A stretch of 49,769 nt of DNA from Rhizorhabdus sp. (GCF_018006725.1 NZ_JAGMXV010000009.1:1-49769); one strand, 5' to 3'. Counted from the first letter of the stretch, positions 24,785 to 34,512 are shown. Translations and numbers: made by a program. Notes: generated by a model not told the origin, from the letters alone.

Positions 24785-24910
24785 GTCGGATGGTCCTCGC
24801 GGTTCGGAAGTGGCGGCTCCGTAGACGCATTGATGGCGCGGAACAAGATTCGGTTAGGCAATGTCCGCAGCCGGTTGCCCATCCCGTCGCCAGCCCCTAG
24901 CTGTCAGGCG

Positions 24911-26449
24911 ATGCCCGTTGCTGCAGACCCCGTTCCTCGCCCGCTCGATCATCTCTCCCTTCGCGGCGATCGATCGGCACCCGCGCTCGTGGACAGGACC
25001 GGGCTGCTCGACCATGCGGGGCTCGACGAGGCGGTGTCGCGCCTTGCTGCCGGTCTTAGGGCTCGAAAGTTGCAACCGGGGGACCGGGTGGCGAGCTGGA
25101 TGGCCAAGGGGCGGCTCGCCTGCATCCTGCCGCTCGCCGCCGCTCGGGCCGGGCTGATCCACGTTCCGATCAACCCGCAGCTCAAGCATCATCAGGTTTC
25201 GCACATATTGGCCGACAGCGGCGCCCGGCTTCTGATTGCAGGCAAGGGGCGCGCCGCGACGCTGGAGGCTGGAGACAGGCCGACGGGCTGTGCCCTGGCG
25301 ATCGAGGAGGAAGACGGGGCGGCGCTGCTCTCCACCGACGACCGGTTGCCGCCGTCGGCCGCCGATCCGTCTGACCTCACCGCTATCCTCTACACCTCCG
25401 GGTCGACCGGGCGCCCTAAGGGGGTTATGCTGAGCCACGCCAATCTGTGGCTGGGCGCCATATCGGTCGCCCATTATCTGGGGCTGGAAGGCGATGACCG
25501 CACCCTAGCGGTGCTGCCGCTCAGTTTCGATTATGGGCAGAATCAGCTGCTGTCGACCTGGGCCGCGGGCGCCTGCGTCCACCCGCTCGACTATCTGACG
25601 CCACGCGACGTGATCCGTGCAGTGAAACGGCATGGGATCACTACCCTCGCCGGGGTCCCGCCGCTGTGGATACAGCTTATTGAGGCAGACTGGCCGGCCG
25701 ATGCGATCGGCTCGCTGCGGCGCCTCACCAATACCGGGGGACGGATGAGCCTGTCGCTCGTCCGGCGTCTGCGCGAACTGTTTCCCGAGGCGCGTCTTTT
25801 CTCGATGTACGGGCTCACCGAGGCTTTCCGCTCCACCTTTCTCGACCCCGCATTGATCGATGCCCATCCGGACTCGATCGGCAAGGCGATACCCTTCGCG
25901 GAGATCCTCGTCGTCCGGCCCGATGGCAGCGTGAGCGACGACAATGAGCCGGGCGAACTGGTCCATGCCGGCCCCCTGGTCGCGCAGGGCTATTGGCACG
26001 ACCCGGAACGGACCGCCTTGCGCTTCAGGCCGGCGCCTGCGGACGCGGTCCATGGCGGTATTGCCGTCTGGTCTGGCGATACGGTGGTGCGCGACCGCGC
26101 AGGTCTGCTCCGTTTCATCGGCCGCGACGACGAGATGATGAAGGTGTCAGGCAACCGGATCAGCCCGACCGAAATCGAGGAAGCGGCCATCGCCAGCGGC
26201 GCGACGGCCGAAGTTGTCGCGCTCGGTCTGCCCGACGAGCGGCAGGGGCAGGCCATCTGGCTCTACGCGCGCCCTCAGGTCGAGGACGCCGACGAACGCC
26301 TGCGCGACTGGTTTCGTCGGAACCTGCCGTCTTTCATGCAGCCGACACGGATCGTCTGGCAGGAGGAACTGCCGCGCAACGCGAATGGCAAGCTCGATCG
26401 CGTCGTCCTGCGTGCCGAGGCGCTTGCACAAGCGGAGAAGGATGCATGA
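24911..26449 (+). CDS. AMP-dependent acyl-CoA ligase, exosortase-A-system type
   Basis: A 512-residue adenylate-forming enzyme that activates a carboxylic acid with ATP, presumably for transfer to the divergently encoded ACP. The P-loop-like motif YTSGSTGRPKG is near residues 159-169, the MYGLTEAF region near 300, and the C-terminal catalytic lysine in NANGKLDR near 489-496. ATG 24911 gives MPVAADPVPRPLDHL, the expected N-terminus; the open frame to 24752 is extra. It overlaps the following decarboxylase by an ATGA. Ligases of this length followed by a PLP decarboxylase mark the XrtA-type EPS locus. The natural substrate is not known from sequence. Confidence 0.9.
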   Translation: MPVAADPVPRPLDHLSLRGDRSAPALVDRTGLLDHAGLDEAVSRLAAGLRARKLQPGDRVASWMAKGRLACILPLAAARAGLIHVPINPQLKHHQVSHILADSGARLLIAGKGRAATLEAGDRPTGCALAIEEEDGAALLSTDDRLPPSAADPSDLTAILYTSGSTGRPKGVMLSHANLWLGAISVAHYLGLEGDDRTLAVLPLSFDYGQNQLLSTWAAGACVHPLDYLTPRDVIRAVKRHGITTLAGVPPLWIQLIEADWPADAIGSLRRLTNTGGRMSLSLVRRLRELFPEARLFSMYGLTEAFRSTFLDPALIDAHPDSIGKAIPFAEILVVRPDGSVSDDNEPGELVHAGPLVAQGYWHDPERTALRFRPAPADAVHGGIAVWSGDTVVRDRAGLLRFIGRDDEMMKVSGNRISPTEIEEAAIASGATAEVVALGLPDERQGQAIWLYARPQVEDADERLRDWFRRNLPSFMQPTRIVWQEELPRNANGKLDRVVLRAEALAQAEKDA

Positions 26450-27687
26450 AGCCAACTGGTCCCATTCCCACGGACTATGTCTGGCAGGACGGCGCGCTGA
26501 TGCTCGGCGAGCGAACAGCCGAAGAGTGGGCGGTTCTGGCGGGCGATACGCCGCTGTTCGTCTATGACCTCGCCATCGTGAGGCGACGGGTCGAGCGCTT
26601 TCGCGCTGCCTTTCCCGCCGTATCGCTCCATTATGCGGTGAAGGCCAATCCGCATCCGCCCCTGCTGGCGGCAATGGCCGGGCTGGTCGACGGCTTCGAT
26701 ATCGCCTCGGGCGGGGAGGCGCGGCTGGCGCTCGATGCCGGCATGGAGCCGCGTCGCATCTCCTTTGCAGGACCGGGCAAGCGCGACCGCGAACTGGAAA
26801 TGGCGATCGAGGCGGGCATCACCATCAACGTGGAATCCGCATCCGAACTCGATCGGGCGCTGGCGCTGGGCCGCGCGCGGGGCTCGACGCCCCGCCTCGC
26901 CTTGCGCGTCAATCCGGATTTCGAGCTGAAAGGCTCGGGGATGAAGATGGGGGGCGGGGCCAAGCCCTTCGGTATCGACGCCGATCGCGTCGCCCCGCTG
27001 ATCCGTCAAATTGAGGACAATGGCGGCCTCTATCGCGGCCTGCACATCTTTGCGGGCTCTCAGGCTCTTGATGCCGAAGCGCTGATCGAGGCACAGGCGT
27101 CTGCCGTGGCGCTCGCCGATCGTATCAGCCGCGAAGCGGGCGTGGCACCGCCGCACGTCAATCTCGGCGGCGGCTTCGGCATTCCATATTTCGCGTCCGA
27201 CAAGCCGCTCGACGAAGCACGGGTGGGGGCGGCGCTGGCCGACACGCTCGCCGGACGCGGGCCCATCCTCGAATGCACAGAATTTACAATCGAGCTTGGG
27301 CGCTGGCTGGTGGGAGAGGCGGGCGTCTATCTGACCCGGATCGTCGACCGCAAGCAGAGTCATGGAGAGACCTTCCTGGTGGTCGATGGCGGCTTGCACC
27401 ACCAATTGGCGGCAAGTGGTAATTTCGGCACCGTTGTGCGCCGTAACTATCCGATTTCTTTGACCAAAAGCCGCGAACCGGATAGGGTGGAGACTGCCTC
27501 GGTGGTGGGTTGCCTCTGCACGCCGCTCGACCGTCTGGGGGATCAGGTCCAACTGCCTGTTGCGGGGGTCGGCGATCTGGTCGTCCTCTATCTTGCAGGG
27601 GCCTATGGAGCCACTGCGAGCCCCGCTCGTTTTCTGGGGCAGGGAGAGGCGAAGGAATTAACCATAGACGGCGCCCGAATCCTGTGA
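26446..27687 (+). CDS. PLP-dependent decarboxylase, exosortase-A-system type
   Basis: A 413-residue fold-type III decarboxylase related to diaminopimelate/ornithine decarboxylases. The PLP lysine is Lys66 in HYAVKANPHP. FDIASGGEARLAL, the phosphate-binding region VNLGGGFGIPY and the C-terminal active-site block VVGCLCTPLD (Cys and Asp from the facing subunit) are all present. The ATG at 26446 overlaps the ligase stop, with a good GGAGAAGGA ribosome site. Together with the ACP and ligase it probably makes a small amine or acyl precursor used to decorate the EPS. The true substrate is open. Confidence 0.9.
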   Translation: MKPTGPIPTDYVWQDGALMLGERTAEEWAVLAGDTPLFVYDLAIVRRRVERFRAAFPAVSLHYAVKANPHPPLLAAMAGLVDGFDIASGGEARLALDAGMEPRRISFAGPGKRDRELEMAIEAGITINVESASELDRALALGRARGSTPRLALRVNPDFELKGSGMKMGGGAKPFGIDADRVAPLIRQIEDNGGLYRGLHIFAGSQALDAEALIEAQASAVALADRISREAGVAPPHVNLGGGFGIPYFASDKPLDEARVGAALADTLAGRGPILECTEFTIELGRWLVGEAGVYLTRIVDRKQSHGETFLVVDGGLHHQLAASGNFGTVVRRNYPISLTKSREPDRVETASVVGCLCTPLDRLGDQVQLPVAGVGDLVVLYLAGAYGATASPARFLGQGEAKELTIDGARIL

Positions 27688-27792
27688 TTCTAAGCAAGTG
27701 TTCAGGGTTTGTGCGACATTAGACGGGGCTTGGGGGCTGACTGGTTGTGAATATGGGCAGACCAGTGTCGCGAATGTCCCGGAGGATTGGTG

Positions 27793-28437
27793 ATGGCCTT
27801 GAGTGCTAAACTTTGGACGTCGATCGCTGCAGCCGCCTTCGTGGCGACGACCGCGCTGTCTCCCGTCGCCGCAGCTGAAAAGGAGCTGCCGCCGGCGCCC
27901 TTCGTGCCGCAGGGCGGCCAGCCGGGCGAGGATTACACGATCGGTCCGCTCGACTCGCTGACCGTGTTCGTCTGGCGCAACCCTGAACTCGGCGCGCAGG
28001 TGCAGGTGCGCCCCGACGGCCGTATCACCCTGCCGCTGATCAATGACATGGTGGCCGTGGGCAAGACGCCGACGCAATTGTCTGACGACATCCACAATGC
28101 CCTGTCGACCTATATCACCGACCCGATCGTGTCCGTGATCGTCAACAATTTCTCCGGTACCTTTGCCCAGCAGATCCGTATCGTCGGTGCTGCAGAAAAG
28201 CCTTCGACGGTTTCCTATCGCGCGGACATGACGCTGCTCGACGTGATGATCACGGTCGGCGGCCTGTCGCAATATGCCGCCGGCAATCGCGCCAAGCTCA
28301 TTCGTTATAATCCCGAAACCAAGAAGCAGGAGGAATATCGCCTGCGGATCGACAGTCTGTTGAAGCGCGGTGACATCAAGGCGAATGTGAAGCTTCTGCC
28401 AGGGGATGTGATCATCATTCCCGAGAGCCTGTTCTGA
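27793..28437 (+). CDS. Wza-like polysaccharide export protein, XrtA system
   Basis: A 214-residue secreted protein of the polysaccharide biosynthesis/export family with an SLBB domain. A signal peptide covers about residues 1-30 (hydrophobic AAAAFVATTALSPVAAA, no lipobox Cys). Then come EDYTIGPLDSLTVFVWRNPE, RPDGRITLPLINDM and the SLBB part IRIVGAAEKPSTVSYRADMT. It would form the periplasmic/outer-membrane part of the EPS channel. ATG 27793 follows GGAGGA at 27781-27786. A 105-bp gap after the decarboxylase suggests a fresh promoter, making this the first gene of the export half of the locus. Confidence 0.93.
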   Translation: MALSAKLWTSIAAAAFVATTALSPVAAAEKELPPAPFVPQGGQPGEDYTIGPLDSLTVFVWRNPELGAQVQVRPDGRITLPLINDMVAVGKTPTQLSDDIHNALSTYITDPIVSVIVNNFSGTFAQQIRIVGAAEKPSTVSYRADMTLLDVMITVGGLSQYAAGNRAKLIRYNPETKKQEEYRLRIDSLLKRGDIKANVKLLPGDVIIIPESLF

Positions 28438-28469
28438 GTCCGGTGACCGTGGGGGCGGCTGGCTAGGCG

Positions 28470-29993
28470 ATGGAAGCGATCTACACCGAGATCCGCATCG
28501 CGCTCTATGCGATCTGGCGCATGCGCTGGCTCGCGCTCGCCGTCGCCTGGGCCTTCTGTCTGGTCGGCTGGGTGATGGTGATGCGCGTTCCGGCCTCCTA
28601 TGAAAGCAGCGCGCGTATCCAGGTGCAGGTCAAGTCGCTGTTCGGCGACGGGTCCGAAGGGGACATGCAGCGAAGCGTCGATCGCGTGCGCCAGTCTTTG
28701 ACCTCGACCGAGATGCTCAAGCGGGTCGTCAAGAATGTATCGAATGGCGAGCGACCGCTGACCTCTTACGAATCGCTGTCGCTGATCGGCGCATTGCGCG
28801 GCGGCATCTCGATTACCGCGCAAGGCGAAGATCTGCTTGAAATCAAGACGCGCATCAGCCTGAACGGCATTTCCGAGCAGCAGACAGCCTACATCGTCCG
28901 CAGCGTTACCCAGCAGCTGATCGACATCTTCGTGCAGGAGAATGTGATCGGCTCGAAGGTCAATAACGAAGAGGCGCTGCGGTTCCTGGATCAGGAACTG
29001 GCACGGCGAGCCAAGGAACTTGCCGACGTGGATCGTCGTCGGGCTCAGATTACGCAGGATACGCTGGGCGCGCTGCCAGGGACCGGTACGCTCGAGCAGC
29101 GCATGGACGCCGTGCGTAACGAGATGGTCAGCCTCGAATCCAATCTGATGCAGGCCCGCAGCGCGCTCGCTGCCATGAATGGGCAGCTTGCGGCTACGCC
29201 TGCACAAATTCCTGCGGGCAGCGTCGGCGGGCTGGACACGATCGACCAGCGCATTGCGTCGCTCGAAGGCCAGCTGTCGGAGGCGATTTCGCGCGGCTGG
29301 ACCGAGAAGCACCCCGACGTCATAGCGATCCGGTCCCAGCTGTCGCAGCTGCGGGCGGAGAAGGCGCGCGGCGGGACGCGCTCCGTTCCGATGACACCCA
29401 ACCCGGTCTATGTTTCGCTCAAGTCGATGCAGGCCGAGCGGCAGGGCAATGTCGCCGCGCTGGAGGCGCGCAAGCAGCAACTCGAACAGGCCATCACGCT
29501 GATCGGGCAAAGGCAGCTTACGGCGCCGGGGCAGCAGATCGACCAATCACGTCTGGATCGCGATTATGACGTTCTGCGCGACCAGTATAACAAATTGCTG
29601 GAGCGGCGCGAGTCTGCGAAGCTGCGCTCCGATGCCACCGGCAAGACCGATGGCGTGCGTTTCCGCGTGATCGACCAGCCCTCGCTGCCACGCGAGCCGG
29701 CCGCACCCAACCGGACGATGTTGCTGACGGCCGTGCTTATCGCGGGTGTCGTCGTGGGCGCCGGCGTCGGCTTTGCCAAAAGCCAGCTGTCGAGCGTCTT
29801 TACCACCACGCAACAGCTCGCCAAGGCCAGCGGCCTGCCCGTTCTCGGATCGATTTCCGAGGTGATCACGGCCGACACGCGCCAGGTTCGGCGTAAGCAG
29901 ATGATGTGGTTCTCGTCGGCAGCGGCCGGTCTTCCCGGCATGTTCATGCTGTTGATGTTGATCGAGTTCATCAAGCGGATCATGGTGTCGTGA
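28470..29993 (+). CDS. Wzz-like chain-length determinant, XrtA system
   Basis: A 507-residue inner-membrane protein of the polysaccharide co-polymerase type. It has an N-terminal membrane segment (about 18-38), a Wzz-type periplasmic start (ASYESSARIQVQVKSLFG) and long coiled-coil stretches (about 165-235 and 325-395). A proline-rich FRVIDQPSLPREPAAPNR precedes the second membrane segment near 415-435. A third hydrophobic stretch ends the protein (about 478-500). It would control EPS chain length together with the tyrosine kinase encoded directly after it. The stop overlaps the probable GTG start of the kinase. Confidence 0.93.
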   Translation: MEAIYTEIRIALYAIWRMRWLALAVAWAFCLVGWVMVMRVPASYESSARIQVQVKSLFGDGSEGDMQRSVDRVRQSLTSTEMLKRVVKNVSNGERPLTSYESLSLIGALRGGISITAQGEDLLEIKTRISLNGISEQQTAYIVRSVTQQLIDIFVQENVIGSKVNNEEALRFLDQELARRAKELADVDRRRAQITQDTLGALPGTGTLEQRMDAVRNEMVSLESNLMQARSALAAMNGQLAATPAQIPAGSVGGLDTIDQRIASLEGQLSEAISRGWTEKHPDVIAIRSQLSQLRAEKARGGTRSVPMTPNPVYVSLKSMQAERQGNVAALEARKQQLEQAITLIGQRQLTAPGQQIDQSRLDRDYDVLRDQYNKLLERRESAKLRSDATGKTDGVRFRVIDQPSLPREPAAPNRTMLLTAVLIAGVVVGAGVGFAKSQLSSVFTTTQQLAKASGLPVLGSISEVITADTRQVRRKQMMWFSSAAAGLPGMFMLLMLIEFIKRIMVS

Positions 29994-31084
29994 CCGTGGA
30001 CGACGACAGCCCCAAGCCGCCTGCCAAGAAGCGCCGCCGCCGTGGGTCGCTGATCGAGCGCGCGGGCTCGGTCTATGATTTCGAGGCGGTGCTGCGGGCG
30101 CGAGTCGTAATGCCCGATCCCGGGACCATCGGACAGTCGCCAGTGCTCGACGTGCCGTTGTCGCCGACCCTGTCACCGGATCCGATCAGCCTCGGTGCGG
30201 GGGCCATGCAGGCTCCCGTGCTGGAAGCGCCGCCGGCGGCTGTCGTTCCCGCTTCCTTGCCCGAACCGTCCGTCACGCCCCCGCCTGCGGTGACGCCTCC
30301 GATCCTGCCGGCGGCCCAGCCAGAGCCGGCCGCGCTGGCCGCGCCCGAGATCATCTATCGCACCGCCAAGGTGAATCGTGCCGATCTGATCGATCAGGGC
30401 TTCGTGATGCCCGATGCGGCGATCACGGCGCTCGCCGAGGAGTTCCGTATCGTCAAGCGCACCCTGTTGCTCAACGCGATCGGGCCGACCGCTCTGCCCA
30501 ATGGCCGCCGGATACTGATCTGTTCGGCGCAGGCGAACGAGGGCAAGACGTTCTGCGCGGTCAATCTGGCGCTATCGATGGCGAACGAACGCGACATCGA
30601 AGTGCTGCTGATCGATGGCGACTTCGCTAAGCCGACCGTGCTGTCGACTCTGGGTATCGAGGGCCCGGTGGGACTGATGGACGCGCTCGCCGATCCCGAT
30701 GTCGACGTCGAGACATTGGTTATCAAGACGGATGTCGGCAATCTCTCGGTCCTGCCGTCGGGCAAATATACCAATGAGGCGACCGAACTGATCGCGGCCG
30801 ACCGGACCCGGCAGATCATCGAACGCCTGTCGACCAAACCCAACCGTATCATTCTCTTCGACAGCCCTCCGGCGCTGGCAGCGTCGCCCGCCTCGGTGCT
30901 CGCCTATCATGTCGGGCAGGTGCTGCTCGTCGTGCGTGCCGACAAGACGGGCGAGGCAGAGCTGCGCGATGCGGTGCTGCTGCTCGGGGGATGCGAGGAA
31001 ATCCAGCTCCTGCTCAACGGCGCGCGCTTCGCGCCCAATGCTCGTCGTTTCGGCAGCTATTACGGCTACGAAGCGCCGCGATGA
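29990..31084 (+). CDS. BY-type tyrosine autokinase, XrtA system
   Basis: A 364-residue cytoplasmic kinase partner of the chain-length protein. A basic N-terminus (KKRRRRGS) and a Pro/Ala-rich linker (about 40-120) precede the catalytic part. Walker A is CSAQANEGKTFCAVNLA, Walker A' is VLLIDGDFAKPTVL and Walker B is RIILFDSPPAL. The C-terminus ends RFGSYYGYEAPR, a short tyrosine cluster that is the expected autophosphorylation tail. Start GTG 29990 (overlapping the upstream stop) or GTG 29996 are both possible. The stop overlaps the next ATG. Kinase cycling probably controls assembly of the export complex. Confidence 0.92.
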   Translation: MTVDDDSPKPPAKKRRRRGSLIERAGSVYDFEAVLRARVVMPDPGTIGQSPVLDVPLSPTLSPDPISLGAGAMQAPVLEAPPAAVVPASLPEPSVTPPPAVTPPILPAAQPEPAALAAPEIIYRTAKVNRADLIDQGFVMPDAAITALAEEFRIVKRTLLLNAIGPTALPNGRRILICSAQANEGKTFCAVNLALSMANERDIEVLLIDGDFAKPTVLSTLGIEGPVGLMDALADPDVDVETLVIKTDVGNLSVLPSGKYTNEATELIAADRTRQIIERLSTKPNRIILFDSPPALAASPASVLAYHVGQVLLVVRADKTGEAELRDAVLLLGGCEEIQLLLNGARFAPNARRFGSYYGYEAPR

Positions 31085-32688
31085 GGCGGTCCACCGCGCA
31101 AGCTCTGCTGGGTCTCTTTGCCGGCGGGGCCACCTGTGGCGCGGCTCATGCCGAACGGCCGCAGATCGGCGCCTTCTTCGACATCCAGCAGGTGGTCCAG
31201 TCTCAGCTGAGCGGGCAGGGCGTCGACGATCTCACCTACACCGAAGTTTCGGGAACGCTGGCTGCCCAGGTCACCAACCGCCGGGTGACCGTCTCGGGAA
31301 CCTACAGGCTCGCCTATCGCATCCCGGAAATGGGCGACACCCAGCAGTCCTTCGTACAGGACGGGGTGATGCAGGCGCGGGCGGTGATCGTCGAGGAATG
31401 GCTGACGGTGCAGGGCGGCGGCATCGTCACGCGCAGCCGCATCGATCCAAGCGGCCCCGCGCCGCCGACCAATTTCGGCAGTGGCCGGAACCTCACCCAG
31501 ACCTATTCCGGCTATGTCCAGCCGATGCTCGCTCACCGTATCGGCGATCTCGGCTTCTCGGCCAATTATCGCTACGGCTATACCAAGAACAAGAGCGACA
31601 GCGGCGTCTTTTCGTTGGGGCCGACCACCGACCGCTTCGACAGTTCGGTGTCGCAACAGGCCCAGCTTTCCCTGGGGATGGAGCGCAGCTCGCTTCCGTT
31701 CGACTGGAAGCTCAGCGGCGAGGTCCGCGCCGAGGACCTGTCGAACCTCGACCAGCAGCTGCGTGCGCTCAACATCATCGGTGAGATCAAGCTGCCGGTG
31801 GCGCGGACGATCGCATTGGTTACCAGCGCCGGGTACGAAAAGACCCGCACCACGGAGCGCGAGGCGCTGATCGACAGCCTGACCGGCCTTCCGGTGATCG
31901 GACGGGGCGGCGGCTTCGTCTCCGACACCAGCAAGCCACGGGTGCTGACCTATGACGTCAACGGTTTCATCGCCGATGCGGGCGTGATCTGGCGTCCGAG
32001 CCGGCGGACCCGCTTCGAGGCGCGCGCCGGCTATCGCTACGGGGGCTTTTCCGTCACCGGTCTGGTCGAAATGAAGCCCAGCGAGAAGACCGGCCTAACG
32101 GTCATCGTGAGCGATCAGATCCAGAGCTTCGGTCAGGGGCTCACCAGCGGACTGGCCAACTCTCCCGTCAATCTCGATCTCGGCCAGGCGATCGATCCGT
32201 CAACCTCGTTTCAGAATTGCCTGTTCGGAAAGGCTGCGGGGTCGGGGCGCTGTATCGGTGGTACGCTGGGGCAAGCTTCGGCGAATATGTATCGGGAGCG
32301 CGGAGCCAGCATCATCTTCACCCGCGCGATGCGTCAGTGGAACGTCTCCGCCGGGCTCGGCTATACGCGGCGCAACTATATCGACGATCCGAACGCCGTG
32401 GTTTCGCTTGCCGGCGTCGTCGATCAGAGCATTTTCGGCAATTTCGCAATCGGTGGCCAGCTTACCCGTCAGTCGGGCGTATCCTTTTCTTTTACGGGTA
32501 ACATGTTTAAGAATGGTCAGGTGGGCGCATCCGACGTGCTGTCGGGGTCGGCCAGTGCGAATTATTTCCGCACGTTCGGACGCGGGATACAGATGCAGGC
32601 GAGTGTGGCGGTGGATGCGTCGAAGCAGGATGGACTTACGGCTGATGTCTCCGGGCGTGCGCAAGTCGGCCTGCAATACCGTTTCTGA
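31081..32688 (+). CDS. XrtA-system outer-membrane protein (TIGR03016-like beta-barrel)
   Basis: A 535-residue protein with a signal peptide ending near AHA (residue 23), followed by many alternating hydrophobic strands. It ends in a phenylalanine (VGLQYRF), the classical outer-membrane barrel signature. N-terminal FDIQQVVQSQ and repeated strand patterns fit the outer-membrane family that accompanies XrtA EPS loci. It contains one Cys pair in a loop (NCLFGK, RCIGG, about 380-395). The ATG overlaps the kinase stop. It probably helps export or anchor the EPS; no enzymatic motif is visible. Confidence 0.87.
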   Translation: MRRSTAQALLGLFAGGATCGAAHAERPQIGAFFDIQQVVQSQLSGQGVDDLTYTEVSGTLAAQVTNRRVTVSGTYRLAYRIPEMGDTQQSFVQDGVMQARAVIVEEWLTVQGGGIVTRSRIDPSGPAPPTNFGSGRNLTQTYSGYVQPMLAHRIGDLGFSANYRYGYTKNKSDSGVFSLGPTTDRFDSSVSQQAQLSLGMERSSLPFDWKLSGEVRAEDLSNLDQQLRALNIIGEIKLPVARTIALVTSAGYEKTRTTEREALIDSLTGLPVIGRGGGFVSDTSKPRVLTYDVNGFIADAGVIWRPSRRTRFEARAGYRYGGFSVTGLVEMKPSEKTGLTVIVSDQIQSFGQGLTSGLANSPVNLDLGQAIDPSTSFQNCLFGKAAGSGRCIGGTLGQASANMYRERGASIIFTRAMRQWNVSAGLGYTRRNYIDDPNAVVSLAGVVDQSIFGNFAIGGQLTRQSGVSFSFTGNMFKNGQVGASDVLSGSASANYFRTFGRGIQMQASVAVDASKQDGLTADVSGRAQVGLQYRF

Positions 32689-32726
32689 CATGACCCCTTT
32701 CCCATCCAGCAAGAGGGAGGGTCGCT

Positions 32727-34505
32727 ATGGACCATGATCCCTATGGCCTGACGGATCGCCCGTTCCAGCTGACGCCGGATCCGCGCTTCTATTTCGAAAG
32801 TGCGACCCATCGAAAGGCGATGACCTATCTGGGCTATGGCCTGGCGCAGGGGGAAGGTTTCATCGTCGTGACCGGCGAGGTCGGCACAGGCAAGACCATG
32901 CTGGTCGGTCGCCTGATGGCGACCATCGACCGTTCGCGCCTGACCGCGATCAACCTCGTATCGACCCAGCTCGAGGGAGAGGATATCCTTCGGATCGTCG
33001 CGCTGGCGCTGGGGGTCGCGACCGATGTCGCCGCCAAGGGTCAGTTGCTGGCGCGGATCGAGCGCTTCCTGCACGAGCAGGCGCGCAACGGGAAGCGCAC
33101 CCTGCTTATCGTCGACGAAGCGCAGAACCTGCCCATTTCCGCGCTCGAAGAGCTGCGGATGCTGTCCAATTTCCAATATGGCGGACAGGCGCTGCTGCAG
33201 ATTTTCCTGCTGGGCCAGCCCGAGTTTCGCGACGCGCTGGCACAGCCGCGCTTCGAACAACTGCGCCAGCGCGTCATCGCGACCCATCATCTGACCGCGA
33301 TGGGCCCCGAGGAGGTCGCTCCTTACGTCATGCACCGGCTGGCCTGTGCCGGCTGGAAAGGAACACCGCGTTTCACCCAGGACGCCTATGAAGCCTTCCA
33401 CCGGCTGTCGGGCGGCATTCCGCGCCGGCTGAACATGCTGGCGGGGCGCGTCATGCTCCAGGGCGCGATCGAGCGCCTGACCGACATCGACGGCGAAGTG
33501 GTGGACGACGTCGCCTCCGATCTTGCCAGTGAGAGCATCATGCCGGCGCAGGGGCCGCAGCCGCGCGCGCAGGCAATGCCGTCCGAGCCGGAACCGGTCT
33601 TCGTGGCGCCCGAGCCTGTACCTGCGCCGCAACCGGCGGCTTCCATGCCCGTGCCCCCGCTGGCGACGCCCTTTCAGACGCCGCAACCGGCGCCGTTCGC
33701 GCCGCAGCAGGCCGCAGCGCCCTTCGTCGCGACGCCACCACCTCAGCCACCGGCCGCGCCTCCGCCGCCGGCCGCGCAGCCGTCCTACACCAGCTATGCA
33801 CCGCCGGAAGAGGATGAGATTCCTGCCTCTCCTGCGGACCCGCTGGGCGAACCGGTGGCTGATCCGCTAGCTGCCTTGCGCGGTCATTTTCCGCCACCTG
33901 CGATCGAGCAGCCGCCCCGGTTCGACGGTAATGTTCCGCCCGAACTCAGCCGGTCCGCCTTTCCCGAACCTCCAGCCGCGCCATCGGTCCCGAGTTGGGC
34001 GGTAGAGCAAGCCGCCGAGCAGCCACCCGAATGGCCGCGCGTTCCTGTGCCGACGCCCGAAGCCATGTGGCAACCGACGCCCCAGCCTGCGCCGCAGCCG
34101 GTCAAGACACCCGTCTGGCCGAAGGAACAGGACTGGACACCGCCCCTTTCCGAGGCGCCTCCCGCTGCTCCGGCTCCGGCTCCGGCTCCGGCCCCGGCTC
34201 CGGCCATTCCGGCCTTCGAGCCTCCGGAGATGGCTGATCCTGTGGCTCCGCATCCCGCGTCGGTGCCCGTCGCGCCGCCAGCGAGCGCCGAACCGGTGCC
34301 CGCCAGCGACCTGGCGTCGGTCGACTATGCCGCGCGTAATGCCGAACTGGAGGCGCGTCTGGCCGAGCAGGAAGCGATCCTGCGTCGGACGCTGACCTTG
34401 CTCGTCGAACTGGTCGAGACGGATCCCCAGCTCAATCCGCAACCTGCCGCCCCCGTTTCGGTGCCGTCGCGGCGGCCGGACGGCGGAGGGCAGGGGGCGG
34501 CCTGA
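32727..34505 (+). CDS. ExeA-like AAA ATPase with proline-rich tail, XrtA system
   Basis: A 592-residue protein. Residues 1-265 are a compact ExeA/GspA-type ATPase: it opens DPYGLTDRPFQLTPDPRFYF, with Walker A GEVGTGKTMLVGR near 48 and Walker B LLIVDEAQN near 125. SGGIPRRLNMLAGR follows. From about 270 to 540 the protein is low-complexity Pro/Ala, including a run of Ala-Pro repeats coded by a hexanucleotide tandem repeat at 34167-34202. The last about 45 residues form a short coiled coil (ARNAELEARLAEQEAILRR). The ribosome site GAGGGAGG lies 7 nt upstream. It may energise or position the EPS export machinery at the envelope. Confidence 0.9.
   Translation: MDHDPYGLTDRPFQLTPDPRFYFESATHRKAMTYLGYGLAQGEGFIVVTGEVGTGKTMLVGRLMATIDRSRLTAINLVSTQLEGEDILRIVALALGVATDVAAKGQLLARIERFLHEQARNGKRTLLIVDEAQNLPISALEELRMLSNFQYGGQALLQIFLLGQPEFRDALAQPRFEQLRQRVIATHHLTAMGPEEVAPYVMHRLACAGWKGTPRFTQDAYEAFHRLSGGIPRRLNMLAGRVMLQGAIERLTDIDGEVVDDVASDLASESIMPAQGPQPRAQAMPSEPEPVFVAPEPVPAPQPAASMPVPPLATPFQTPQPAPFAPQQAAAPFVATPPPQPPAAPPPPAAQPSYTSYAPPEEDEIPASPADPLGEPVADPLAALRGHFPPPAIEQPPRFDGNVPPELSRSAFPEPPAAPSVPSWAVEQAAEQPPEWPRVPVPTPEAMWQPTPQPAPQPVKTPVWPKEQDWTPPLSEAPPAAPAPAPAPAPAPAIPAFEPPEMADPVAPHPASVPVAPPASAEPVPASDLASVDYAARNAELEARLAEQEAILRRTLTLLVELVETDPQLNPQPAAPVSVPSRRPDGGGQGAA
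34167..34202 (+). repeat. Hexanucleotide tandem repeat (about six GCTCCG units)
   Basis: Six consecutive in-frame copies of GCTCCG, one of them GCCCCG, encode an Ala-Pro run in the linker of the XrtA ATPase. Because the unit is six bases, copy-number change would alter linker length without shifting frame. Confidence 0.8.
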
Positions 34506-34512
34506 CCGGGCG

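Noticed and set aside
24752-24910. N-terminal extension of the acyl-CoA ligase frame
   Set aside because: The extra residues show no family similarity, begin inside the divergent ACP gene, and the ATG at 24911 gives the expected N-terminus.
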